Virus record (IMG/VR): IMGVR_UViG_3300036860_000167
Span: 1 to 49,434 of that record
Length of the DNA: 49,434 nucleotides
Strand: one strand, 5' to 3'
From: a virus
A program made the translations under genes and the position numbers. Under the pieces are notes generated by a model. It did not search any database, was not told where the DNA came from, and saw nothing but the letters and a program-made list of their open reading frames with translations. Shown piece after piece: positions 16,512 through 24,483 of this stretch. How positions within the stretch are numbered: the stretch's first letter is position 1; the number at the start of each line of letters is the position of its first letter.

Positions 16512-16939
16512 TCCTGCTGACCGTCGGCAAGCTCCTGGTCGCCAAGTACCTCCTCGACCTGGACGCGATCCTCACCACCGAACGCGACTCGATCCTCAAT
16601 GCGTACTGCCGCGGCACCTCCTACGCCGGCAACGCCTCGCTGTTCCTGAGCCTCCACACCGCTGATCCCGGCAACACTGGCGCGTCGGAGTACACCACCT
16701 ATACCGGTACTCGCCCGGCGATCGCGTTCAACGTTGCGGCGTCGCAGAGCTGCGGGAACACCTCGCAGATCGACTTCGCTGCGATGGGTGCGACCACCAT
16801 CACCTACGTCGGCCTGTGGACCGCCACCTCCGCTGGCACGTTCAAGGGCGGCGGCGCACTGTCGGCGTCCAAGACAACCGCCTCTGGGGACACGCTCCGG
16901 TTCGTGGCTTCCACGGGCGTGACGGTGACGTTGGCCTGA
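16508..16939 (+). CDS. Phage virion protein with LHTADPG domain
   Basis: 143 residues from a GTG overlapping the previous stop. After an N-terminal helix (MILLTVGKLLVAKYLLDLDAIL) comes a domain seen in many siphophages: LHTADPGNTGASEYTTYTGTRPAI, a TAQIDFAAM-like segment (SQIDFAAMGATTITYVGLW), then GALSASKTTASGDTLRF and TVTLA. Homologs are usually annotated as minor structural or fibre proteins. The stop overlaps the ATG of the connector gene. Confidence 0.75.
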   Translation: MILLTVGKLLVAKYLLDLDAILTTERDSILNAYCRGTSYAGNASLFLSLHTADPGNTGASEYTTYTGTRPAIAFNVAASQSCGNTSQIDFAAMGATTITYVGLWTATSAGTFKGGGALSASKTTASGDTLRFVASTGVTVTLA

Positions 16940-17844
16940 TGGCTGCCATCCAGGCCCTCAAGGGCACCAGCGTCACCGTCACCGAAACGTTCAGCGTGGA
17001 TGGTGCCCCCATCGATCTCGACGCGGGCGTCCCCACCGTCCACGCGTTCTTCTCGAACGGCACCGAGCTCTCCCCACAGCCGACCGCGTCCGGCGCGTGG
17101 ACGGGCCGCACCACCGGCCAGTACCGGATCGTCCTGGACGCCCAGGCCGAAGTGACCTACCTGGATCCGATCACCTGGGTCGGCACCATCGGGGGAAAGC
17201 AGCAGACCCTGTACTCCAGGATCGAATGGGTCGGCGACCTCCTATTCGCGCTGGCCGCGCTTCGGGCCGTGAAAGTTGCCGGCGGTACCCCGTTCGCCAG
17301 CACGACCGACTATCCGAACCAGATGCTGCTGGACCGCCGCGTGGAGGTCACCGACGACTTCGAGCAGCGGACCGGGTACAGCTTCATCCCCCGGTTCGCC
17401 CGAGAGACGTTCGACGGTGCCGGACAGACCTCCCTGATCCTCAGCAGGTACCTGTGCCAGCGGTTGTTGAGCGTGACTATCGACGGGGCCGTCCAGACCG
17501 CCACCGATTACGTGCTGGCCGACACGGGACTGCTGCAGCGGAAGACCGGTGGAACGTTCCCCGCCACCACGCCACAGAACGTCGTGGTCGAGTATGTCTA
17601 CGGTTTCACAAGGGCCCCTGCGGAGATCAGCGAGGTCGGGCTGGCACGCGCCGCATCCCTACTGCTGCCAAGCCAGGCTGGCTCGACCGTCAGTTCGTGG
17701 ACCACCCCGGATGGCACCACGTACAGCTACGACCAGGCCGGCCAGTCGTTCGGTGGTGGGCGCCGCTACTACGGCATCCCCAAGATCGACAGTGTCCTCT
17801 CCGACCCGGCCTACAACGCGCGGCGTGGTGGGGTGTTCGCCTGA
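16939..17844 (+). CDS. Head-tail connector/adaptor
   Basis: 301 residues from ATG 16939 (TGATG overlap). Residues 1-100 are a beta domain (TVTETFSVDGAPIDLD, HAFFSNGTEL, YRIVLDAQAEVTYLDP) as in proteins fused ahead of connectors; residues 100-301 have the gp6-like adaptor look, with helices around MLLDRRVEVTDDFEQRTGYSF and ISEVGLARAASLLLPS, and ILSRYLCQRLLSVTIDG. It presumably docks on the portal ring. From here the gene order returns to the standard head-tail joining sequence. Confidence 0.75.
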   Translation: MAAIQALKGTSVTVTETFSVDGAPIDLDAGVPTVHAFFSNGTELSPQPTASGAWTGRTTGQYRIVLDAQAEVTYLDPITWVGTIGGKQQTLYSRIEWVGDLLFALAALRAVKVAGGTPFASTTDYPNQMLLDRRVEVTDDFEQRTGYSFIPRFARETFDGAGQTSLILSRYLCQRLLSVTIDGAVQTATDYVLADTGLLQRKTGGTFPATTPQNVVVEYVYGFTRAPAEISEVGLARAASLLLPSQAGSTVSSWTTPDGTTYSYDQAGQSFGGGRRYYGIPKIDSVLSDPAYNARRGGVFA

Positions 17845-18335
17845 TGGCCACCGAGACCGCCCCGGCGGTCATGGTGGGCCTCGCCACACGACTTGCTGCC
17901 CGCCCGGCCCTCACCGGCCCACCGGCAGTCCCTATCTACCCGGTCAACCTCGGCGTCCAGACCGACCCCGAGGCGATCGTATGGACCCTGGCCACCATCA
18001 CCGGCGCCCGGTTCCTCGGCTGGGGCTCCGGCCCCGGCAGCGGCACCACTGTCCAGCCGCTCACCCTGAACGGCTACCTGTTCACCGCCGTCGGCGGCAA
18101 CGACACCACCAAAGCAGCCACCGCGCTGGACCGCGCGGGGGTGCTGCTCGGCGAGATCGCGCAGGAACTCCGCGACCATCCCGACATCGGCGGCGCGCTC
18201 GACCAGACCCACCGTTGGCAGCAGCCGCTGCTCACCTCCGCGGCGTTCCTGCCGTGGATGGCGGACGTGAATGGCACCTCGGTCGCCCGGGTCCGGGTCG
18301 AATTCACGATCACCTGGCAGGCACTCGACGTCTAG
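17844..18335 (+). CDS. Head-tail joining protein (closure or tail terminator type)
   Basis: 163 residues; ATG overlaps the previous stop. Contains PVNLGVQTDPEAIVWTLATITG, AATALDRAGVLLGEIAQELRDHPDIGG and a C-terminal strand RVRVEFTITWQALDV. Size and position between adaptor and major tail protein point to a neck or tail-completion component. AGGAGG follows at 18333, serving the next gene. Confidence 0.6.
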   Translation: MATETAPAVMVGLATRLAARPALTGPPAVPIYPVNLGVQTDPEAIVWTLATITGARFLGWGSGPGSGTTVQPLTLNGYLFTAVGGNDTTKAATALDRAGVLLGEIAQELRDHPDIGGALDQTHRWQQPLLTSAAFLPWMADVNGTSVARVRVEFTITWQALDV

Positions 18336-18343
18336 GAGGAACC

Positions 18344-18589
18344 ATGGCAGAGGTCGCCCATCCCGGCATGGGCCAGGACGAGAAGGACCGCATCGGGCAG
18401 GCCGACATGACCCGCCGACGTCTCGAAGCGGGCGAGCAGCTCCCCGACGACCAACTCAGCAACCTCACCAAGGACGAGCTCGCCGGCCTGGCACGCCGCC
18501 GCGGCATTGACGTCAAGCCGGGCGCATCCAAGCCGGAGATCCTGAACGCGCTGCGCGGCGTGGCCGCCAAGCCAGCCGAGGGGGCATAG
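18344..18589 (+). CDS. Small protein with SAP/Rho-N-like helix-extended-helix motif
   Basis: 81 residues; AGGAGGAA precedes the ATG. Residues 38-72 (LSNLTKDELAGLARRRGIDVKPGASKPEILNALR, in outline) match the SAP/Rho N-terminal pattern, a short nucleic-acid-binding fold often found as small ORFs in head-tail modules. The N-terminal part is charged. Binding partner unknown. Confidence 0.7.
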   Translation: MAEVAHPGMGQDEKDRIGQADMTRRRLEAGEQLPDDQLSNLTKDELAGLARRRGIDVKPGASKPEILNALRGVAAKPAEGA

Positions 18590-18592
18590 CCG

Positions 18593-18922
18593 ATGGCCGC
18601 CTACACCATCTACACCACCGACCTGACAGGGGACTCCAAGGCGTACGTGACCCCCGCCAACGGCGACACGTTCACCAACGACGGGCACACCTTCCTGCAC
18701 GTGAAGAACGGTAACGCCGGCACCTGCACCATGGTCATCAACTCGGTGAAGCCATGCGATCAGGGCGTCGACCACGACCCCTCCATCGTCGTGGCCGCGA
18801 CCACCGGCGACGAGATGATCGGCCCGTTCCCGATCGCCAGGTTCGGGTCGCCGGTCACCGTGATCAGCTACTCGGTCACCGCCACGGTGTCGGTCGCCGC
18901 GATCTCCATCCCGCAGTCCTAG
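18593..18922 (+). CDS. Structural protein of the head-tail region
   Basis: 109 residues, all beta in pattern: TFTNDGHTFLHVKNGNAG, CTMVINSVKP, DPSIVVAATTGDEMIGPFPIARFG, VISYSVTATVSVAAISI. The FLHVKNG...IGPFP...VTVAAI order is common in small structural proteins of siphophages, sometimes described as head decoration or tail-tube-like. Four bases separate it from the previous stop. Confidence 0.65.
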   Translation: MAAYTIYTTDLTGDSKAYVTPANGDTFTNDGHTFLHVKNGNAGTCTMVINSVKPCDQGVDHDPSIVVAATTGDEMIGPFPIARFGSPVTVISYSVTATVSVAAISIPQS

Positions 18923-18949
18923 CAAGCCGTTCAACGATAGGAGGAACCC

Positions 18950-19507
18950 ATGGCGGGGATCACCGCCGGAGAGATCAGGGTCGGCGGAACCGGCACCGTC
19001 TACATCGCACCATCGGGGACTGCCGTGCCGGCCAACATCGGCGCCGCCTGGACATCCTTTGTGAACATCGGCTACACCACCGAGGACGGCGTCAAGCTCA
19101 GCCGGTCGATGGACACCAACCAGATCAAGGGCTGGCAGTCCATCTCCACCCTCCGCTACCTCATCACCGGGGTCGGCCTCACCGCCGCGTTCACGCTGCT
19201 GCAGAGCGACAAGGACATCCTGCCGCTGTACTTCGGCGGCGGGACCGTCATCTCCCAAGGTGGCGGCAGCTACAAGCTCGACATCTCCTCGACACCGACC
19301 GTGGACGAGCGGGTGCTCGGGATCGAATGGATCGACGGGGCATTCACGTCCCGGTTCCTACTGCCCCGCTGCATGGTCACCGACACCGGCGAGACCACCG
19401 TCGGCCGCAACGACGCGATCCAATGGCCGTTCACAATCTCCGCGATGAGCCCGGCCAGCGGCAGCGTGCTCGGCACGTTCCTAACGAACGACACGGCCTT
19501 CGCTTAA
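18950..19507 (+). CDS. Major tail protein (tail tube)
   Basis: 185 residues, following AGGAGGAA. Tube-type sequence: EIRVGGTGTVYIAPSGTAVP, AAWTSFVNIGYTTEDGVKLSRSMDTNQIKGWQS (in outline), LTAAFTLLQSD, LDISSTPTVDERVLGIEWI, and PFTISAMSPASGSVLGTFLTND. Homologs polymerise as hexameric rings to form the siphophage tail tube. Two genes upstream of the chaperones, the canonical place. The stop overlaps the next ATG (TAATG). Confidence 0.85.
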   Translation: MAGITAGEIRVGGTGTVYIAPSGTAVPANIGAAWTSFVNIGYTTEDGVKLSRSMDTNQIKGWQSISTLRYLITGVGLTAAFTLLQSDKDILPLYFGGGTVISQGGGSYKLDISSTPTVDERVLGIEWIDGAFTSRFLLPRCMVTDTGETTVGRNDAIQWPFTISAMSPASGSVLGTFLTNDTAFA

Positions 19508-19956
19508 TGGCCAACGTCCGCATCAATCCGAACCTTGAGGCGGAGGTCACCGGCCATCTCGCCTCCCATGGGGAGATGGAACGCGTGCTCGGCCATCAGG
19601 CCGAGCTGATCGCATGGCGGGCCAGGATGATCGCTCGTGCCGAGTTCTACCGCACCGGCGCCTACTCGCGCAGCATCCAGGCCGAGCATGGGATGGACGA
19701 GCAGGGCCAGCTTGTCGGCCGGGTATTCGCGACCGATTGGAAGGCGCATTGGGCGGAATTCGGCTGGGGTCCCCGTACCGGCGGGACCCGCGCCCGCCAT
19801 GTGCTGGCCAGGGCGGCGCAGCAGGTCGGCTTCACGGTCCTGGCCGGCCATGCCGGCGGGGTCGCCAACATCCTCGGCGGTGCCGCGGCGCGGCGCGCAC
19901 TCGGCGGCGGACGACCAGCGCTCAGCGGCGGCCGTGGCGCGATCACAGGGAGGTAG
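19507..19956 (+). CDS. Tail-completion protein, HK97 gp10-like
   Basis: 149 residues. Typical pattern: MERVLGHQAELIAWRARMIA, FYRTGAYSRSIQ, FATDWKAHWAEFGWGPRTGG and RHVLARAAQQVG. The EFGxGPR...H.L..A layout is that of HK97 gp10-like minor proteins involved in tail completion, usually encoded before the major tail protein; here it comes after. The Gly/Ala/Arg-rich C-terminus is probably flexible. Confidence 0.65.
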   Translation: MANVRINPNLEAEVTGHLASHGEMERVLGHQAELIAWRARMIARAEFYRTGAYSRSIQAEHGMDEQGQLVGRVFATDWKAHWAEFGWGPRTGGTRARHVLARAAQQVGFTVLAGHAGGVANILGGAAARRALGGGRPALSGGRGAITGR

Positions 19957-19960
19957 ATGC

Positions 19961-20467
19961 ATGGCCCAAGTGCTGGACCTGAACGCCCGCCGCGCCGCCC
20001 GCAGCGAGGCGGAGAACATCCCCCACAAGGTCGCGCTCGGATTCAACGCTGATGGGACCCCGCGGGTGTTCGAGCTGAAGCCGGTGATGCCGGTCGAGTA
20101 CATGGACCTGCTCGGCGCTGGGCAGCTCGGCGCGGCACTGCGGATCCTGCTGGTCGATCCAGACCAGTGGGAGCAGTTCCGCATGGGGGAGCCGAACAGC
20201 GATGATCTCGAGGCGATCACGCAGCTGTACGCGGTGAGCGTCCCGGAATCCGATGGCTCGCCGAGCTTCTCGACCAACGGTGGGCCGACCTCGAATGTGA
20301 CTTCGCTTCCTGCTACCGACTTGATCTCGCGGACGCCTGCTATGGTCCAGGAACTGTCGGGATTCGACGGCTCGCAACCCTCATCCGGGGGCTCCCCCCG
20401 GACTCGCGGATCGCGCGGGCCGTCAACGGGGCGCCGTGGGGCGACCGGGAAGAGCTCGCAGCCCTGA
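19961..20467 (+). CDS. Tail assembly chaperone (gpG-like), upstream frame
   Basis: 168 residues from ATG 19961. Residues 1-95 are protein-like (HKVALGFNADGTPRVFELKPV, LLGAGQLGAALRILLVDPDQWEQF, DLEAITQLYAVSVPE); beyond that this frame turns Ser/Thr/Pro/Gly-rich while the -1 frame becomes coding. It therefore behaves as the G part of a gpG/gpGT pair that coats the tape measure before tube assembly. Located between major tail and tape measure genes, the classic place. Confidence 0.75.
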   Translation: MAQVLDLNARRAARSEAENIPHKVALGFNADGTPRVFELKPVMPVEYMDLLGAGQLGAALRILLVDPDQWEQFRMGEPNSDDLEAITQLYAVSVPESDGSPSFSTNGGPTSNVTSLPATDLISRTPAMVQELSGFDGSQPSSGGSPRTRGSRGPSTGRRGATGKSSQP

Positions 20468-20676
20468 CCGTTGAGCACCTCCAGGTGATCGGCAGCCTGC
20501 TGCACCACGCCTGGTTCAAGGGGCCGCATCCCGAGCCGGTCCCGATCCCGCGGCCGGGCCGGAACGGGCAGGACGTGCCACAGGAGATGGTCGAGCCGCC
20601 GAAGAGCAGCAGCAAAGAAGAGATCCGCGCGTTCTTCGGCGGCGCCGGCGTGCAGACGGTCTACTCGGAGAGCTGA
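20206..20676 (+). CDS. gpT-like extension of the chaperone, reached by -1 frameshift
   Basis: The frame one base back from gpG is open from 20206 to a TGA at 20674-20676 with no convincing start of its own early on. It reads RWLAELLDQRWADLECDF, YRLDLADACYG, LATLIRGLPPDSRIARAVNG, EELAALTVEHLQVIGSLLHHAWFKG: the usual T-domain pattern. Switching is expected between 20206 and about 20290; GTCCCGGAATCC (20240-20251) is the best candidate but not a canonical X-XXY-YYZ heptamer. The fused product would be about 238 residues. Confidence 0.7.
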   Translation, partial: SRGDHAAVRGERPGIRWLAELLDQRWADLECDFASCYRLDLADACYGPGTVGIRRLATLIRGLPPDSRIARAVNGAPWGDREELAALTVEHLQVIGSLLHHAWFKGPHPEPVPIPRPGRNGQDVPQEMVEPPKSSSKEEIRAFFGGAGVQTVYSES

Positions 20677-20774
20677 CGCAGCCCCTTGAGCGCGGTGAGG
20701 ATCCGCTGCTCACGCTGCTCCCGTTCGAGCAGCCGGATGGCACCGTCGAGGATTGCCAGGATCTTGGCGCTCAT
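20661..20774 (-). CDS. 37-residue antisense helical protein
   Basis: ATG at 20774 overlaps the stop of the HTH gene (ATGA). The product MSAKILAILDGAIRLLEREQ plus REQRILTALKGLRQLSE is a single amphipathic, charged helix, coiled-coil in pattern. Its 3' end overlaps the end of the gpT frame on the other strand by 16 bases. Probably the third gene of the leftward cassette; function unknown. Confidence 0.5.
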   Translation of the reverse strand: MSAKILAILDGAIRLLEREQREQRILTALKGLRQLSE

Positions 20775-20947
20775 CTGATCCCCCTCTTCTGCTCAGCGAT
20801 CCATTGGTCGAGGTCTGCGCGGTCATAGAGCACACGCCGGCCAAGCTTCATGGACGTGGGGCCGCGACGCTGTGACCGCCACTTGCGGAGCGTACCGATC
20901 GGGAGGTTGAGGTAGGCGGCGGCTTGGGTGATGTCCAGCAGTGGCAT
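20771..20947 (-). CDS. MerR/excisionase-type helix-turn-helix protein
   Basis: 58 residues with AGGAGG at ideal distance before ATG 20947. The whole protein is one HTH_17-type domain: LLDITQAAAYLNLPIGTLRKW (helix-turn-helix), the basic wing RSQRRGPTSMKLGRRVLY and DRADLDQWIAEQ. Such proteins act as excisionases (recombination directionality factors) or small repressors. It lies far from the integrase at 34674, so it could equally regulate its own cassette (lipoprotein upstream, 37-residue protein downstream). Confidence 0.85.
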   Translation of the reverse strand: MPLLDITQAAAYLNLPIGTLRKWRSQRRGPTSMKLGRRVLYDRADLDQWIAEQKRGIR

Positions 20948-20955
20948 GGCGCCTC

Positions 20956-21534
20956 CTAGAAGGTCCAGGTGGCGATCTTGGAGTTGTCGGACGGGTCGGC
21001 GAGGACGATCGTGCCGTGGCGGGCGGGCACATCAAAAATGAGCCAGCCTTCGCTCGTCTCGCCGGCGTTCAGGTCGTTGTAGTCGAGGGAAGGCTTGAAC
21101 CCGTCGGGGCAGCAGGCGTCACCGTTGTAGTGGTGACCCCGCATGGTCACGTAGATGTCGCCCCACAGCGAGGTCTGCCCGTCGGCGAGCGCCTTGGTCT
21201 TGATGTAGACGCCGAGCCACTGGCCCCGTTCGGGCTTATTGAACTCGTCGCCCTGGCTGAACTTGACCTTCACGGCGGCGACATCGGCTGCGGGGCCGTC
21301 GGAGTTGGACAGCTCAACGACCTGGCCGATCTTGCCGCCGGCGATGTCTGGCTTCGTGGTCTCGGTGACGCCCTCGTCGGGGAAGGTCTCGTCGGCGGGA
21401 GTAGAGGTAGCCGGTTGGGTGGTGACGCTCGGGGTGGCTGTCTTGGCGGTGGTCCCGCCACCGCAGGCAGCGGCACCGACGGCGGTGACGGTCAGGAGCG
21501 CGCCAACGATGAGCAGGCGCTTGACGGTGAGCAT
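20956..21534 (-). CDS. Secreted lipoprotein, DUF4352-like
   Basis: 192 residues from ATG 21534 with AAGGAA 7 bases upstream. Residues 1-24 are a lipoprotein signal (VKRLLIVGALLTVTAVGAAAC, lipid attachment at Cys24, slightly non-canonical box AAAC). A Thr/Pro/Ser-rich linker runs to about 60. The rest is an Ig-like beta domain of DUF4352 type: VVELSNSDGPAADVAAVKVKF, WLGVYIKTKALADG, LNAGETSEGWLIFDVPA, a CC pair at DACCPDG. It would sit on the outer face of the host membrane. Phage lipoproteins in this niche can block superinfecting DNA entry; that role is inferred. A weak promoter may lie near AGTATG (21570-21575, read leftward as CATACT). Confidence 0.8.
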   Translation of the reverse strand: MLTVKRLLIVGALLTVTAVGAAACGGGTTAKTATPSVTTQPATSTPADETFPDEGVTETTKPDIAGGKIGQVVELSNSDGPAADVAAVKVKFSQGDEFNKPERGQWLGVYIKTKALADGQTSLWGDIYVTMRGHHYNGDACCPDGFKPSLDYNDLNAGETSEGWLIFDVPARHGTIVLADPSDNSKIATWTF

Positions 21535-21633
21535 CGGGGTTCCTTCCCCTGGAAAGTTTCCGTGCTCACAGTATGGCACTACTGCGCGTAAATAAGCAGC
21601 CTTGTTCGGTAACGTTCCTGCATCGGAGTTGTC

Positions 21634-24483
21634 TTGGCTGTCTCAGCGGGCGACGCCTACCTCGACATCCACTCAAAGCTGGCGGCCAACTTCGGCCGGC
21701 AGCTTTTCAGTCAGGTCCAGGCGCCCGTCACCAAGGCCGGGGAGCAGGCGTCCCACCACTTCGCTCGCAGCTTCGGCCATGGGCTCAGCGCGGTCGGGAA
21801 GGGCATCGGCGCGGGGATCGCTGGCGGGCTCGGCCTGGCGGTCCTCGCCGCGGTCAAGCTCACCCCGGTCCTCAAGCAGTCCGTGCAGGGCTACCGCGAC
21901 CATCTGAAGGTGGTCGCGGACACGGCTGCGGCGCTCAAATCGATGGGGCACGTCGCTGGTGTGTCGGTGAAGGACATCAACCGGCTGAGCGATGCGCTGG
22001 AGCGAAAGACCGGCGTCGACGGAGACGTCATCCAAAGCGGACAGAACGTACTTTTGACGTTCGGCAATATCGCCAACAAAGTGGGCAAGGGTAACGACAT
22101 CTTCAACCAGGCTTCGGCGGCTGCGGTGGACATGTCGGCCCGGTTTAAGCAGGATGTCAACTCATCGTTCGTCCAGCTCGGCAAGGCCCTGGACAACCCT
22201 GTCAAGGGGCTCACAGCGCTCTCGCGTATCGGCGTGAGTTTCAGTGCCAGCGAGACCAAGCAAATCAAGTCGCTGGTCGCCCACAACAAGGTTCTCGACG
22301 CGCAGAAGATCATCCTTGCTGCTGTCAATCGGCAGGTGGCCGGCAGCGCGGCGGCGCAGATGACCGCCAGCGACCGGATGCAGGTCGCTTGGCGGCAGCT
22401 CCAGGACACCATCGGCAGCGTGCTGCTGCCGGTCGTGGACCGATTCGAGAACAGCCTTGGGAAGAAGGTCATTCCCGACCTGAACGTGCTGGCCACCAAG
22501 TACGGCCCGGCCATCCAGTCCACGCTGCTCCGCTGGGTCGACGGGTTCAACCGTACGCTCCCGTCGGTCGATCAACTCGGTGTGGGCCTGCGGGTCTTGG
22601 CCGCCGCGTTCGCCGGCAGGGTTCTGCAGGTTCAGGCGACCGGGTTCACTGCGGTGATGGAGCGGCTGGGCGCGACCGGTCGGAAGGTCGTGGACTGGGC
22701 CAAAGGCTTCGGTCCCATGCTGGAACGGATCGGGCAGAGCTTCGGCAAGCTGTTCACCTCATCCAGCCAGGTCGGTCCCGCGCTGCAGCAGGCCGGCGGT
22801 GGCGGCCACGCGTTCGCCAACAGCCTACTCATCATCGGGCCGATCCTGGACGTGGTCGCCCGCAACCTCCACAACATCCTCCCGTGGCTCCCCGCGATCC
22901 TGGCCGGGTTCCTCGCGTTCGGCGCGATCAAGCGGGTCACTACTCCGCTGGTCCAGGTCGGTGAGCTGATCGGCAACATCGCCGCGCCGTTCCGGATCGC
23001 GGCGCTGTTCGGGCAGAAGCGGGCGTTGCAGGCCCACACCACCGCGCTGATGGAGAACACCGCTGCGCTTGGGGGGAATACGGTCGCCGCCGAGGCGTCC
23101 ACCGTCGCCGGGAAGGTCGGTATCCTCACCTCGTTGCGGGCGCGGGCCGCGATGATCGGCCAGGCCATTGCCGCCAAGGCGGTGGCGGTCGCGTCGAAAG
23201 CGTGGGCGGCGGTGCAGTGGCTGGTCAACGCGGCGCTGACCGCCAACCCGATCGGGATCGTGATCGTCGCCATCGCGGCACTGGCCGCAGGGATCGTGAT
23301 CGCCTACAAGCGAAGCGACACGTTCCGGCGGGTTGTCGACACCGTCTTCAGAGCCATCCGTGGCGCGGTCGGCACCGCGGTCAACTTCATCATCGGGCTC
23401 CTGCGGAGCTGGCTGGATGTGCAGTTCAACGTGGTCGCCGGGATCCTGCGGGTCATGGGGAAGCTCCCCGGCCCGATGGGCGCACCGTTCCGCAAGGCGG
23501 AGGAGGCAGTCCGAGGCGCGAAGAAAACCATCGACACTCAGCTCGATGGTGTCCAGAAGCGGGTCAACCGGCTGACCGGCAAGACGATCGACATCAAGGC
23601 CCGCACCGACGTGGAGATCACCAAGTCGGTCCGCCAGTACCTGGCCGCCTCTAACGTGCCCGGGTTCCATGCGCGGGGTGACATCATCCGCAGGCCGACG
23701 CTGGCGGTGGTCGGTGAGGGCCGCGCGCCGGAGTCGGTGATCCCTTGGGACCCCGCCTATCGGACCAGAGCGCTGGACCTGTGGACGACGACCGGGCGGC
23801 AGCTCGGCGTGCCCGGGTTCCAGATGGGTGCGCTGGCCGGCCGCTTCCGCACTCCGACGATTGATGAGACCCGCCGGATCGGGATCTCCGAGGGACGCGT
23901 CGCCGCTGCGGTCATCCGGCAGCTGTTCAACGTGCCCGGCAGCCGCGGCGCGGTCGATCAGGTCGCCAAGTGGACTGCGGCGATCCTCGGCCGGGCCGGG
24001 GAATGGGCGGCGTGGGCGCGGCGCATCATGTTCGAGTCGGGTGGGAACTGGTCGGCGGTGAACCGGACCGACTCGAACTGGCGCGCCGGCCACCCGTCGG
24101 TGGGTGGGGCGCAGGTGATCCGGGGGACGTTCGCGGCCAATGCGGGCCGGTTCCGCAACGTCGGCCCGTTCCTGTATGGCGTGTCGATCAACCCGTATGC
24201 CAACAGCTACGCTGGCGGGCACTACGCGATCGGCCGGTACGGCAGCCTGGCGGCCGTGGATCCGCTTCACCGCGCGATGGGCTACGACCAGGGCGGCTGG
24301 CTCCCGCCAGGTAGGCTGGCACTCAACACCACCGGACGGCCTGAAGCGCTCGGATTCGACTACGACAAGCTCGGCCAGGCGGTCGCCAAGGCACTCCGCG
24401 AACAGCCACCACGTGTAACGGTCGATGACATCGCAGCCGGGCAGGCACGAGCAAGCCGGCGTGTCGGTGGGGTCAGCCGCTGA
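21634..24483 (+). CDS. Tape measure protein with C-terminal lysozyme-like domain
   Basis: 949 residues; an in-frame TAA upstream leaves TTG 21634 (after CGGAG) as the likely start. Sets tail length, roughly 140 nm by the 1.5 angstrom per residue rule. Features: N-terminal beta segment VSAGDAYLDIHSKL, Gly/Ala transmembrane-like helices at about 50-75 and 540-570 (ANPIGIVIVAIAALAAGIVI), long helical stretches, a REGXV-type turn region GFHARGDIIRRPTLAVVGEG near 690, and near 790-890 a transglycosylase-like domain: ARRIMFESGGNWSAVNRTDSN (in outline), GGAQVIRGTFAANAG and YANSYAGGHYAIGRYGS. The last would open peptidoglycan during DNA entry. Confidence 0.93.
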   Translation: MAVSAGDAYLDIHSKLAANFGRQLFSQVQAPVTKAGEQASHHFARSFGHGLSAVGKGIGAGIAGGLGLAVLAAVKLTPVLKQSVQGYRDHLKVVADTAAALKSMGHVAGVSVKDINRLSDALERKTGVDGDVIQSGQNVLLTFGNIANKVGKGNDIFNQASAAAVDMSARFKQDVNSSFVQLGKALDNPVKGLTALSRIGVSFSASETKQIKSLVAHNKVLDAQKIILAAVNRQVAGSAAAQMTASDRMQVAWRQLQDTIGSVLLPVVDRFENSLGKKVIPDLNVLATKYGPAIQSTLLRWVDGFNRTLPSVDQLGVGLRVLAAAFAGRVLQVQATGFTAVMERLGATGRKVVDWAKGFGPMLERIGQSFGKLFTSSSQVGPALQQAGGGGHAFANSLLIIGPILDVVARNLHNILPWLPAILAGFLAFGAIKRVTTPLVQVGELIGNIAAPFRIAALFGQKRALQAHTTALMENTAALGGNTVAAEASTVAGKVGILTSLRARAAMIGQAIAAKAVAVASKAWAAVQWLVNAALTANPIGIVIVAIAALAAGIVIAYKRSDTFRRVVDTVFRAIRGAVGTAVNFIIGLLRSWLDVQFNVVAGILRVMGKLPGPMGAPFRKAEEAVRGAKKTIDTQLDGVQKRVNRLTGKTIDIKARTDVEITKSVRQYLAASNVPGFHARGDIIRRPTLAVVGEGRAPESVIPWDPAYRTRALDLWTTTGRQLGVPGFQMGALAGRFRTPTIDETRRIGISEGRVAAAVIRQLFNVPGSRGAVDQVAKWTAAILGRAGEWAAWARRIMFESGGNWSAVNRTDSNWRAGHPSVGGAQVIRGTFAANAGRFRNVGPFLYGVSINPYANSYAGGHYAIGRYGSLAAVDPLHRAMGYDQGGWLPPGRLALNTTGRPEALGFDYDKLGQAVAKALREQPPRVTVDDIAAGQARASRRVGGVSR

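Noticed and set aside
15368-16657. A 429-codon antisense frame with Ala/Val repeats
   Set aside because: Its repeats are the mirror of the 60-bp coding repeats of the rightward gene, which has the LamG-like domain, a start in context and operon coupling.
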